A stretch of 64,000 nucleotides of DNA from Plectosphaerella cucumerina. Its lineage: Eukaryota > Ascomycota > Sordariomycetes > Glomerellales > Plectosphaerellaceae. The notes beneath the pieces are model-generated. The model did not search any database, was not told where the DNA came from, and saw only the letters and a list, made by a program, of their open reading frames with translations. The stretch's first letter is position 1. Each line of letters starts with the position of its first letter. The stretch spans positions 558,001 to 622,000 of the forward strand of contig JAGPXD010000007.1 in the NCBI GenBank assembly GCA_020746995.1. Direction: 5' to 3'. The position numbers and the translations under genes are program-made. Positions 11,512 to 22,400 of the stretch are shown piece by piece.

Positions 11512-13364
11512 ATGCCTGGTAGTGACGCAGTTTTATCACCAGGACCCCTTGAAAATCAGCGGCAAAATGTCATTGAGCTTTGGAAAAGGTTCTGCCACCT
11601 TTACCCCGACGGAAACCAGGCTCTCTCAGATATCAACAACGTTCCTACAATTGCGACCCTCCGTGAAGAAATCCAGCGAGCCGAGAACTCATGGCAGTCC
11701 AAACAAGATAAAGGGTTCCGAGTTGTGAAGAACCGATTCCTGAACTTCGCCGAGACCATGAACGACTATTCCTATCTGTTCAGCATCGTGCCAAGCGGGG
11801 ACAAGTACACGAGTCTGATCACAGGAGTTGTATCATCTGTAGTCAAGGTACGGGGTCTTTTGTCTGGAACTGCTGTTTTGCTGAAGCTGAATTATTATGC
11901 CTAGGTGTCCGTACACCACAAGACGACTGCAGAAAGCTTTGCAGAGGCGCTCTCAGATGTGAGCGATTGCCTTCGTTCCGTCGAAAAGACCGCACGTATT
12001 GCCGACAGCGACGACATGCGGAAGCATGTCGTCGACCTGTACGTTGAGGTCTTTGGGCTCCTCTGCCACTGTCTAGAATGGTTCACGAGCAAGCGCAAGC
12101 GGTGGTCCGCCGCCTTCCAAATGGACACCACAGTTCCCAAGTTCCTGAAGAGAATAGAGAAGATCGTACTACGAATCGACCGCGAGAAGATGCATATTGT
12201 CATCACGGGCGGCATTGTGCTGGATCATCTCCGTCCGCTGGGGAATCAGAGTCGCAGAGACGAGACGGCAGAGATCCATGACAAGCTGGACAAGATGGGA
12301 GAGCAGCTTGGGTACTTGTCTGCTCTGACGCTTAGCTCTGTCGAACAACATCAGAGATCAGGTGAGACTCGATTTCCAGGTCCTTTATTTTGAAAACATA
12401 TGGCTGACTCTCAGCTTCTAGATTTTGCGGTCGCCGGTCGAAGAATGCAGCTGATGGAGAACTCGAACCCTGAGCTGCCCGCCGAGATGATGGAGACTAA
12501 CAGTGCAAATCCATGCGCAGGCACAGGTGAGAGATATGGCAGCAGTGATCCAGCGAGCAATTTCCGCTGACATTGTTCTTAGAACCAGAAGAGGAGTGTT
12601 CCCGATATGACTTCGAGAAGCTCCTGGAGCCTCTCACCAGCCACATTGACGATGGTCGTAGCCTCATCTCCAACTCATCGCGAGGACCTTCACCACCACT
12701 TCTGCCAGAAGAAGTCATCCTCGCAATGCAGAAGTGGATCAAGACTACAGACTCCAAGATGATCTGGGTGCAGGGCGTCTCCATGCTGCCATTCGGGACC
12801 GGAGTCTCCCGCGCAGCTATGCGGATCTACGACATCAGCATTCAAAGCGGTGTGCCCTGCATCTCATACTTCTGCAAGCCACTGTATGAGGGCGCGGAGA
12901 ACTTTCGTCAATCATCCAAGGAGGCCGGGACGGTTGGGTTCCTGTACGCTGTCGTCAGCCAGCTTACATGTCTCCTGCCAATGGGCTTTCCGACCACCAA
13001 AGGATTGGACGAGTGGCATTTTAGTCGTCTCGACGGCAGTACTGAAAGTTTGCCGGCGGCTCTGGAGCTAATCAGGGCTTTGTTGCTTCACGCACCGCCA
13101 TCGCTGGTTTGGGTCGTAGATGGGCTCCAACTCCTCCAGGACGAGACCACACTGCCGCATCTCCGTTCTTTGTTGAACATACTCAGAGACCAGGAGACTA
13201 GGCGCATTTCCAAAGTGTGCTTCACCACGGACGGCAACTGTCTAGCGCTGGCGCGAGCCACGAACGTACGCGAGCGGGTTGATGCCACTAGGATGTCACA
13301 GAACAGACCTGGACCGCTTTTGCGAGGAGGATCCGACCTCAACCAGCTTGGGATGCAACGGTAG
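11512..13364 (+). CDS. DUF7708-type STAND-like protein with degenerate P-loop region
   Basis: 559 residues from exons 11512-11847, 11905-12361, 12422-12526 and 12583-13364. Residues ~50-200 have the fungal DUF7708 pattern: a FLNF..TMNDYSYLFSIVP stretch, a helical SVDH-like middle, then DLYVEVF and CLEWFTSKRKRW. DUF7708 commonly heads fungal NLR/STAND proteins. After a variable linker comes a segment matching the start of the usual NTPase unit (ILAMQKWIKTTDSKMIWVQG, later PCISYFC), but the expected GxxGxGKS loop is replaced by VSMLPFGTGVS. A Walker B-like LVWVVDGL follows. The protein then stops with no ankyrin, WD40 or TPR repeats. It may be an intact short variant or a C-terminally truncated NLR-like gene. 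Role in non-self recognition is inference from the family. Confidence 0.75.
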
Positions 13365-14543
13365 AAAGTTCAGGCTGGTGTTGGGGTCGCAGGAAGCTAT
13401 CAGAGGCGATGTCGATTCAATTTGTTCGCGGGCTAAGACGAATCAAGGTCGGGTCGGAAGAAGAAAAATCAGGCGTGGGAGAGATGCAAATTGGTCATTC
13501 AGTGCTGTACCACCCAACAACCTGCCGATGAAGGATGGTGCTATGGTGGGGGTGGCTCCCGGTGCATCGTGAAAAGGGGCTGGCGTTGAGACCCTTGGCT
13601 TCAGCCCAGATGACGAATCTCGCCGGCGGAAGGCGATTTATCCGCCCTGCACCGCACCCCAGCAACACCTGCAGGGTGCATGCCATGGCTCGTCTATCGG
13701 GTAGATCCCTGGCCAAGAAGACCCTGACAGATCACTCAGCCTTAGTGATACTCCTTTTCCCACAATGCTACCCCGTTATTCGGCCGCATCTCCGGATTTT
13801 GCTAGTACGACTTTAGAACAGATCGTGTTCCAACCGGTATGCTTAGGGCGATGTATTCGCGGTTGCCTACGGGCCTATTTTTGTTCCAACGGGCCGCCAT
13901 GACGCGGCAACTTGCGATATTTAACACTCGATCGACCCTCGCTTACAACAACACCGAACGGCGGCCGCGTTCGAGGAAGAGGGGCCAGGCAGCCGCATAG
14001 CCGACGCGAAGCACGCCAGGCCCGGGCACGGGGGCAATTTACCGCGTGCCGCAGCGGCGCCCCGAGATTGCTTGGCGCTGATTTGTTCCCGGGCGAGTTC
14101 CAGAACGCCCTTTCAGCCCCGATGCGGGGCGGCGCCGGGCGTCGACCCCGGGCTGTCGTGCCGAAAGGAGACTCGGTACCACGATGGGCATGGGGGTGGG
14201 GTGCAAACCCTCAGGCCAGGCACCTTGCTTGGACGGGAGAGAGGCCGCTTCCGCAACGGTGAGCACGACTAGAGGGATACGAGCCCTGCCGCGCTCAGCT
14301 AAGGCGCTCAGGGGCCGCGGAGGGCAGAGTTGGGGCAGAGCTGGGGGTGCCTCTGGGGAAATATGCCTTGATGAACTTACTTTACTCGAGGCGGCGCCTG
14401 CCACTTGCGATGAGACCTCCCAGGGTCACGATAAAGTCGTCTTTCTGCTCTTGAGCGACGGCAGCGGCGCGTGCCCTTTACCCCTACCGACTCGTCGAGG
14501 ACCACCCAGTGCTCACTCACTGCCATCTACACACCCACCGAAA
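13365..14543. other. Intergenic, no gene seen
   Basis: GC-rich stretch with several overlapping ORFs on both strands of low-complexity Arg/Pro/Gly composition. None has family character or a supporting splice pattern. Confidence 0.5.
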
Positions 14544-15627
14544 ATGGAGCCAAAGATCGTTTTCATCGAAACAGAGCCTCTCTCCCATCTACAGACGCAA
14601 GGCTCGCTTATTCTCTGCGCCTGTATCCTGGCCATGGTCGTCATCTCCAACATCCTCGAACGATGGGTACTCGCCAAGGTGTACGGAGCTCTCTGGGAAG
14701 ACCTGTCCCTTGGCCACAACGAGAGGCGACGACGTTCTTTCACCTACCTGCACATCGGAGTCATGATCATGGGCACTCTCGTGGTCCTTGGCTGTTATCC
14801 CGTCTTCGACTTCTTGGTGGGACACGCACGACCATCCACGATCCTCATGAGGCCAGGCCGTTTTCATGTCACCTATGGCGACGCCATGTTCATCCTCTCC
14901 CAAATCTACAGCGCCTACTACCTCTTTGAGGTGTCCTTCCGAACGAGATTCGCCAGCGCCATCGGTATTGCGCACCATGTTGGCCTGCTCATCGTGATCC
15001 AGTCAGCGCTGGCGCTTTTTGGAAGCCCGAAGAAGCACCCTGAGGCAATCCTGGAGTTCTACATGTGTATGGTCTGGGGTAAGTGGTGTCGCTGAGACAT
15101 GCATGCTGAAGCTTCTATGCTTCCTGCACAGCAAAATTCTCCAACTTATCTTGGCTGAGCTGACATGTGTTGCTACAGGCGCTTTCGACGTCGTTGTGGA
15201 ACTTCCCCTCTACACATTCATGATCCTTTGGCGTATCAAGAGCTCCAGTCACCGGCTCCTGTCACGGCTGGCATACGCTTGTTTCGTTTGGGTTCTCCTG
15301 GGCGCCATCATCGAGACAGCCATTACGATCTGGCTGATGAACCGCTCATGGCACCGCTGGAGTCTCTGTTTCAAAGTGCTTCTGCCGGCAGTCTTTGGGC
15401 TTTGGATTACGACGCAGCTGTACGGCGCAACCCGCATTCTTAGCATGGCTCGGACAAAACAGCGCTTGGCCGCGGGACATGGCACCGATGACAGCGAGGA
15501 AGCAGTCAGGCGTGAGGAGACTGGGGAGGGAAAGAACCAAGGCACTCGGGAAGATCTGGCGAGTGCAGACGCCAACCGTGACGTGTCATTCCAGCTCGAT
15601 GAACCATCCAGCGGGCTACGGCGGTGA
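14544..15627 (+). CDS. Multi-pass membrane protein, TLC-like
   Basis: 327 residues from exons 14544-15078 and 15179-15627; the 100-base intron splits a Gly codon. About seven hydrophobic segments. Residues ~110-160 read HVTYGDAMFILSQIYSAYY, then ELPL and a His pair (IAHHVGLL), which resemble the TLC (TRAM-LAG1-CLN8) core where a conserved His sits in a membrane helix. The C-terminal ~60 residues are hydrophilic, charged and probably cytosolic. If TLC, the role would be in lipid handling or sensing in the endoplasmic reticulum; ceramide synthase itself is unlikely because the Lag motif is not seen. The longer in-frame start at 14184 adds unrelated low-complexity sequence and was not used. Confidence 0.75.
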
Positions 15628-16014
15628 CGAGGAGACTTCTTTTTTTATCTTGATTTCTTGTTTTAAATGTTTTGATAGAGACAAACTGGTAGACGGCGTT
15701 TACGGGGCTGGTATTGTACTGCTTCATTGCTGCAGCCGGATTCCAACTAGGTACTTTGAAAGAGGTCGCGAGGAGCTGATCAATGTCAAAGGACGGGCAC
15801 ACGGGCAATTTAGCATGAGAAGGAGTTTGGTCAAGTCATAATAATTCTGTTCGTGATATTAAAAGAGTAATCGGTCCAAGAAAATTGTAAAATCCACCGC
15901 TTCGTTCCAAACAATCTTGCGAGCCTTTCAGGCTGTAGCCATCGTGTACTGCTCTAAGCCGCCACTGACGCGGACACCTTCACTCCGACAGACACTGAAA
16001 TACCTGGGAGAGGC
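15628..16014. other. Intergenic between convergent genes
   Basis: 3' flanks of the TLC-like and HsbA-like genes; A/T-rich runs around 15640 and 15850 suit transcript ends. No gene seen. Confidence 0.5.
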
Positions 16015-16983
16015 TTAGACAGCGGCAGGACGGGGGAGGCCGGCAGGAGGGGTAATCTTGGGGATGGCGATGGCAGGGACGCTGATGCTGGGGACAGCGG
16101 GGGCCTTGATGCTGGGGACAGCGATGGCGGGGACGCTGACGCTGGGAGCAGGGACGCTAGGGACGCTGATGCTGGGGAGGGCGATGGCAGGGACGCTGAC
16201 GCTGGGGAGGGCGATGGCGGGGATGCTGACGCTGGGGACGCCGGAGGCAGCAGGGAGAGCGGGGGCAGCGGGAAAGGCCTTGTTGAGGTCAATGCCGAGT
16301 CCGATGAAGGCGATCTGCTTGTCAACGACGCTGCGGAGCTCAGCGATGGCGGCGGGGATGCCGACAACGTCAAAGTCAGCCTTGGGGGCGTTGTTGACGA
16401 CAAGCGAGGCGAAGCCGGCGACAGGGTTGATCAGGGGGCCGACGCTGTTCTGGACAAGCTTGACCTCGTCATCGATGATCTGCCTGAGCTCGGGGGTGAA
16501 GTCCTTGATCTTGATGTCGTAGATGGGCTGGATTCCAGCAACGGCAGTCTGAAGGGTGACGACGGCCTCGGCGATCTGCCTGCGCTGCTCGACGCTGAGC
16601 TTCGACACCTCTTCGGAGGTGGTCACCGGGAGCTTGCCGATCTCGCCGGTGAGCAGGCCGGCGGAGGCGGTGGCGGCCGCGCTGATGGAGCGGACGTTGT
16701 CGATGATGAGCTTCTGAGCGACCGCAGCGGCGGCGGTGGCCGAGCCAAAGGCCGCGGCCCCAGAGTCCTCTACCGGAGAGTCAGTATGAGTGTCGAGTCG
16801 AGGAAGGAGTGCCGGCGTGGAGAACGTACGGATGATCTTGACGCTGCCCTGAGAAGTGGCCTGGAAGGACGAGAGGATCGTCAAGAGGGAGCCGGTGACT
16901 GTGGTCTGGCGCTCCTCGATGGGGGCAGTGGGAGCGGCAATGGCCAGAGAGGCCAGGACGAGGGTGGCGAGCTTGAACTGCAT
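16015..16983 (-). CDS. Secreted HsbA-like cell-wall protein with C-terminal Ser/Pro/Ala repeats
   Basis: 302 residues after removing a 60-base in-frame intron (16770-16829); exons 16830-16983 and 16015-16769 (minus). A signal peptide is clear (MQFKLATLVLASLAIAAP), followed by an ERQ pro-segment. Residues ~25-190 form a helical Ala/Val/Ile-rich domain of the hydrophobic surface-binding protein A kind: AAAAVAQKLIIDNV, LSVEQRRQIAEAVVTLQ, and FTPELRQIIDDEVKLV. The last ~95 residues are repeats of PS(V/I)S(V/I)PAIA(L/V/I). HsbA proteins adsorb to hydrophobic surfaces and recruit hydrolases; this one may be wall-bound through the tail. Retaining the intron would add 20 residues without a stop. Confidence 0.8.
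   Translation of the reverse strand: MQFKLATLVLASLAIAAPTAPIEERQTTVTGSLLTILSSFQATSQGSVKIIRTFSTPALLPRLDTHTDSPVEDSGAAAFGSATAAAAVAQKLIIDNVRSISAAATASAGLLTGEIGKLPVTTSEEVSKLSVEQRRQIAEAVVTLQTAVAGIQPIYDIKIKDFTPELRQIIDDEVKLVQNSVGPLINPVAGFASLVVNNAPKADFDVVGIPAAIAELRSVVDKQIAFIGLGIDLNKAFPAAPALPAASGVPSVSIPAIALPSVSVPAIALPSISVPSVPAPSVSVPAIAVPSIKAPAVPSISVPAIAIPKITPPAGLPRPAAV
16055..16250. repeat. Coding tandem repeat in the HsbA-like gene
   Basis: Imperfect tandem units of about 30 bases on the plus strand (GGGACGCTGACGCTGGG type), encoding PSVSVPAIAL-like decapeptides on the minus strand. Six or so units with substitutions. Such minisatellites often change copy number between strains. Confidence 0.85.
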
Positions 16984-18550
16984 GGTGGCGGTCGAAAGAT
17001 GTGGAAGAGGAGGGGATTATTGGATGGATTGGAAGGAGGTGGAAGTGGTAGTTGATGTTATTGCTGATGTGAGTGTGTGATGAGAGTAATGAAGATAGAT
17101 TGTTTGATGCGGGGTTGAGCAGCCTGCTTTATACCTTTTCGTGTCTATCCAGATGCCCTCTTGATGCCATAGAATATTCCGACATGTCCGATTTCGTGCA
17201 TGCAGATTGTGCCATCGCAAGTGCATGCGCCGTAAGCGTACAGCTTCTCGAACCTCAAAGTCGAAATCTTCAGCTCGATCCCTACAACGCCTGGAGAGTC
17301 CCGCATCTCCCTACCCTCTCAGTCCAGCTCGGTGTATCCATCTTGAACATGCAAACGGTCGACGGGCAACTTTTTCCAGGGGTTTCCGGTGTTTCATTCT
17401 AGCCTGGACCTGAAGCCGCCTCGTCGGTGAAACCCATGGAGGGTGCCGTGAACCACTACCCTGGGCACTTACTACAAGTGAGACTCTTGGCAAGATCACG
17501 CAATGGGGAAGGGGGATTCGAGACGGAGTTGTGGCCGCAAACAATCTTTTGCTGTCAGAACCGGACTAGTGCTAGATCGCGCACCGGGTGTCAAGACTCC
17601 CGTCCGGCGTTAGATGTGCCGAAGATGGACAAATAACGGTGTCGTACAGATGCGAAGTCAGCATTCAAGGCACAAGCTCTCCTGGAAATCGGGCAACTCG
17701 GGACATCACTCCGTGAATGGCGATACCATGCTGGCCCTCATGCGTCGACCCTGCTCTGACATCCTCCGACAAGAACAGTGATTGCCAGAGCATCACCAGT
17801 GTCACACGGCACTTGCCGTTTGACAAAGTGAGACATGGGCTCGGGACGTCCCGTGGCGGAATGCGGACATGGAGATAAGAATTTGCGGGTGGCGGCTCGG
17901 GAATCCAGTCCTGGATTTCCGATCGCCGATCCCCCTGATCGTCCATTCCCCTTTTCCGGGAGTGGATGGGGAAAGGGCTGGAATTGCCCATATTGTTTTC
18001 AACGGCGAGCCAGACTCCTTGGCAGCCGCCAACCACAGTTGGACCCCACGAACTAGGTTTCGAAACCTTTGCACCAAGGGCCTGGTTCGAGCTTGGCGCT
18101 GAACGCTGGATGATTGGTAAGGAGACCCGGAAGCAGTGAATCCTCCCGAGAGCTGGGATGGGTCTCAGAACAACCCCGTGACCACTGCAATCACCGCCAA
18201 GTACTCACCGCATACGGTTGCGAAACAGGTAAAAAGATCTAGATCATGAAGATTGCAGCATTGCATAGTACTAGTACCTAGCTAGATAGGCTAATGGGTA
18301 CAAGGAACGAGAGATGGAAAAAGCCACACCTCACTCAAGCTTGAAGACGTTTTCATAGCAGTTTGGAGGGCGTCTGGAATGTTGAGAGGCAGGTTGATAT
18401 CTTTTTAGGAAGCAAAAGGTATGATATGTACAGAAAGAGTAGATCAATCTCATCGAGACGAACCCGACAAATGGCCCAGTTGTAGACATTCAAGTTGAGA
18501 CCGTGACAATGGCCTCATGACAAAGCCATCTGATCAGTCTTTCACAGCAG
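16984..18550. other. Intergenic, no gene seen
   Basis: Apart from the TATA box of the HsbA-like gene I see only short overlapping ORFs. The part near 18300-18480 is A/T-richer and lies just past the amidohydrolase stop. Confidence 0.5.
17128..17133 (-). promoter_or_regulatory. TATA box of the HsbA-like gene
   Basis: TATAAA on the minus strand, about 145 bases before the ATG at 16983. Confidence 0.5.
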
Positions 18551-20193
18551 CTAGACATACAGCTGCCCGTAACCAGTCCCATCTCCGGCAGTGACGTCTG
18601 CCTCATCGGCACGAGCAAATAAGACGCCAGTGGGAGCCCTCTCCGGGAGCTGGGGACGAGGAATCTGTCGCCAAGCATCCTGGATGCGCTTGGAAGCCTG
18701 CAAGAAACGCGTCTGGACGCTGCGGTAGTCACCGACGACCAGCTGACGGTTTCGCTTGACAAACTTGCCGTCAACCAGAACATGCTCGACATCGGCAACA
18801 CTGGAATGCAGGACAATCGCGGCAACAGGGTCAAGCCAGCCCAGGAGACCGGGGCTAAGGCCGTCCCAAACGACAATGTCGGCCTTGGCGCCAACGCTGA
18901 GAACACCAAGATCAGGCCGACGGAGAGCAAGACCTCCGTTGCGGGTGGCGAGGAGGAAAGCTTGGACGACGCTCATGGGATTGGAGTTAGGAACCTGCCA
19001 CTTGTCGAAGATTGGCTTCGTGACTGCTGAGCGTGTGGTCTGGAGGATGAAGCGTGCTTGGGTGACAAGATCAGAGGAAGTGAAGGCATGAGTGTCGACA
19101 CCCAGGCCCGCTTGATCCATGATGAAACTGGACGACGGGACTCCAAGGCCGAAACCCATTTCCGACTCAGGCGTGATGGATACATATTGGTTCGTCTCTC
19201 GCAGGAGCATCGTGTCCTTCAGGGTGATGTACGACGCGTGCGAGAAAACGACCGGTATGCTTGTGTTGAGAATGTCAAAAGACTGAAGGGTAGATGGGGA
19301 GTTCTCGTCTGCGGGAAGAGTTAGTTTCAGACACTGGTGGTCTTCCTTCTTTCAAACAAAGCGACTTACTGCCGTAGACGCCTCCACCGCTGTGGGTTGT
19401 AATGACTGAGACATTGAACTCTCTGACGGGCTTGTTAGAACAGGAAACTCAATGGGGTTAGGGGTGCGGAAACTTACCTGGCCAGGTCAACAATTGAGGT
19501 GATAGTCTCAGTATCCACGAAGCCGTTGTCAAAGCTATCAAAAGCAATGCCGAGCTCGACAATTGTGCCCGTCTCAGGGGCTGCCTCGGCAATGTCGCGG
19601 AAGTTGACAAGCTGCTGCGAAATGGTGTAGTTGTTGACTTCGTGGAAAGCATACGACCAGAATACACGTGCTCCACTCTCGATACTGGCGTTCAGACCAG
19701 CCCAAGATGTCTCATCGGACCAAGTGTGGTGCGCGTGATCCAAGGTGGTGGTGGTGCCTGCATTGAGCAGCTCGTAGAGACCGGCAAGCTGTCCAATGTA
19801 CACCTGCTCGGCATCAACCCTTCCAGCGGATGCTGCTTCTCCGAAGTGAGCAAAGTACTCGGGGAGGGTGATGTTGGAAAACATGGTCTTGAAAAGAGTC
19901 TGCCAGCCGTGACGGTGGGTGTCGACAAAGCCGGGGCTGATGATCTTTCCGGAGGCGTTGATAACAGTGGCGTTGCCGGGGATCGAAACCGGAGACGCCT
20001 CCTCGCCGGGCCAGATACCGGCGATACGGTCATCTTGAACTAGCATGCTGCCATTTCGAATGACGTTGAGGTCGTTTGCCTGTTCATCGAAGGCAATGAT
20101 GGTGCCGGAAGTGAACAGAATTGAAGATGCTGCGACAGGTTGCCCTAGCTCTAGTGCCGCGGTGAGGCCGAGGGAAAGGGTGAGTGAAACCAT
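18551..20193 (-). CDS. Secreted amidohydrolase (TrzA/AtzB-type deaminase fold)
   Basis: 508 residues from exons 19478-20193, 19370-19422 and 18551-19308 (minus). The start at 20193 gives a plausible signal peptide (MVSLTLSLGLTAALELG, cleavage near VAAS); the ATG five codons upstream would blunt it. The protein has the metal-dependent hydrolase TIM-barrel pattern: an N-terminal beta part, PGFVDTHRHGW with the H-x-H metal pair, TTTLDHAHH, THSGGG, a VFSHAS histidine, and LGVDT near the C-terminal metal ligand. Closest in style are the cytosine/atrazine-type deaminases and chlorohydrolases that act on ring amines. Substrate is unknown. A secreted member is unusual, since most relatives are cytosolic. 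Confidence 0.87.
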
Positions 20194-22400
20194 TGTGTGA
20201 GTTATCAAAGTAGAGATGGGGCTAAATGGGGATGAGTTGTTGGTGTTTGCGGTTGATGTTCAAAAGACGATCGAGATGCTCGGGATAAAGATGTCTTTTA
20301 TAACCTTCTCTGTCAAACGCATTGCCATGATTTCTACCATATCTTCTACTGGTATGACAGTTATTTCCTGTTCAAGGCTGCAGCTCCGTCGCCGAGCCAT
20401 CCGAATCCTCGTGATGCCTGCGAATGTGCTCGACGCGCCCTCGAAAGACCGACCCTGCATTGGATTAGAAATCCTGGGAACTGCGCATCTCGTACACTTG
20501 TCAACCCTTTTCGGCATTAGAACGGCTACAATCCCTAACGCCGCCTATTTGTTCAATCTTTAATTGCCGCCAAGCATGGATTGCTAGATTTCACAGCATG
20601 CGGTGTTGTAAGCGAGGGCTTCCCCTTTTGATGCATGACTCGTCACGATGACCGTTTCCCCCCTTTGGGCTAGTCAATTCCCACCCCCTCGGTGATCTTC
20701 AACGTACTGCCACCAAAGCACATTGAAGTGCCGAGGGAAAACTTGGCAATGTTCTTTCATAATCTCCGTGGTGCCTCGGGGAAAAAGACCCTTCATCTGT
20801 AAGCCAAGAAAGCATCACCGAGACTGGGTCGAAGGTGCGCCCGGCCCTGAAGATTCCTCGAGCATGGCTATGATTTCTGCAGAGAAAACCCGCCTCAAGA
20901 TCTATTCCCAAACAGATCAAATTTTTGGTTTACCTAACCTTGATTGATCATGGTCTGAGGCGCGTCTAGCGTTTTGTAATTACTAACGCATCAGAAATTG
21001 AATCTCACAAAGTCCGACACTTCAAGTCCCGAGAGCAGGATGAACGCCGGCTCAACGGAAACCTTGATTTAAAAAAGACAACCTGAAGCCCTAATCCACT
21101 CGCCTGATTGTAATCTACCATTGATCTCGGCAGTGGGAGGGAGGGGGGGTTGAGCGGGCAGACCGGGCAACAAGAAGTCAACCTGGAAGGCACTCGAGTA
21201 ACTCAAACAACAGATGGCACACTCGTCGCCTACATCAGATGCACAAATTACAAAAGGCCGTTGGTAAACGCAAGACAGCATAGGTACTTGCCCAAGCCAC
21301 CCATCTGAGCAGCCGGAGGTGATGGTCCTTACAATTCGACACAACATCACCAAAATGACGCAAGAAAAGACCGCTCGTTGCCCTCCGGTCGCATTTCCAG
21401 AAGCAGCCTAGATGCAGTGACACCTCAGGTCAGACAGATCTGACTTGGTGAGACAGGCGGAACAACCCGATGCTGTGGACTGGGGAACCACTGCGCCTCT
21501 GAGACAAGACATTGCCCTCGGAGACAGAGCCGGCAAATGGACATCCGGAGAGGCTAGGCCTCGACCCCAACAGGTACGCATCCCGCTCCCGGACGAATAT
21601 CCCCCGGATTCAGGGAGCAAAATTATCCGGTATTCGCAGCATCCTGCCAAGGCATCTGGAATACTTGGCATCCACGTGCATTTTCTGCTGGACAGAGACA
21701 GGCGAGTCTGGCCGCTGGTTTGGGATCGACATTGGATTGGTCCATTACCGAGAACCCGGTAACGGCTTTCTGGTTCTGCTTAGGAGATGGAAGCAGGCTC
21801 ACGGAAAAGCGCACCCTTGGTCAGCTGGTGTTTCGGACAAGTTCAGCGAAACGGGAATCCCCATGCCAAGATGTCATCGCGACCCGCACCGAAGTCTTTC
21901 GGGACCGAGTTACAGCAAGACAGAGCAGGATCCGTCTTCGAGCAACAATCTGCCGGGCAGCCTTCCAGGCACATCCCCGGAATGGAAAGCGGTTGTCAAC
22001 GGTTTCGGCTCTCTTGAGTTGGCCGGACAAGCCAAACCCGGCCTTGCTACCTGCCCAAATCTGAGGAACGGGACTAGACAGGAGACTTACACTGCCTCGG
22101 ACTTACCTCCGAGATCCCAGCCCAGCGGCTCGACCCGGTCTCAGGGCCGTCTTGGTCAGCATCCCTCGCCCTTGGAACTGGAGCCATTTCACTGCGATTG
22201 AAAACGTCAAGTGCAGCGAGGTCTCGAGTCAACTGGTGCTTCATCGATTTGCAGCATGATTCACAAACACGGCAAGATCCGTATTGCACGAAGACGTCAC
22301 TTCAACACCGCGGAGGATTTGATCCACGAGACCAACTCTGCACTCCGCGATCGTCCATCAAGAACAGCCAAAATCTCAGCCAATTTATTCCGACTCTGAC
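20194..22400. other. Intergenic, no gene supported
   Basis: 2.2 kb. ORFs at 21445-22201 on the plus strand are long, but their translations are rich in Pro/Ser/Arg and lack domain character. They overlap in several frames, typical of GC-rich non-coding DNA. A G-run lies near 21140. Confidence 0.45.
20297..20302 (-). promoter_or_regulatory. TATA box of the amidohydrolase gene
   Basis: TATAAA on the minus strand within TTATAAAAG, about 105 bases before the ATG at 20193. Confidence 0.5.

Noticed and set aside
13912..14262. Long ORF of Arg/Gly/Pro-rich sequence
   Set aside because: Low-complexity, overlapped by ORFs in other frames; typical of GC-rich non-coding DNA.
14184..14543. N-terminal extension of the TLC-like protein
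   Set aside because: In frame, but Gly/Arg low-complexity and unlike a membrane protein start; the ATG at 14544 fits better.
16050..16250. Regular repeats that could suggest a CRISPR array
   Set aside because: Units are adjacent with no spacers and encode a peptide repeat in a secreted fungal protein.
21512..22201. 229-residue plus-strand ORF
   Set aside because: No domain, odd composition, and overlapping ORFs in several frames.
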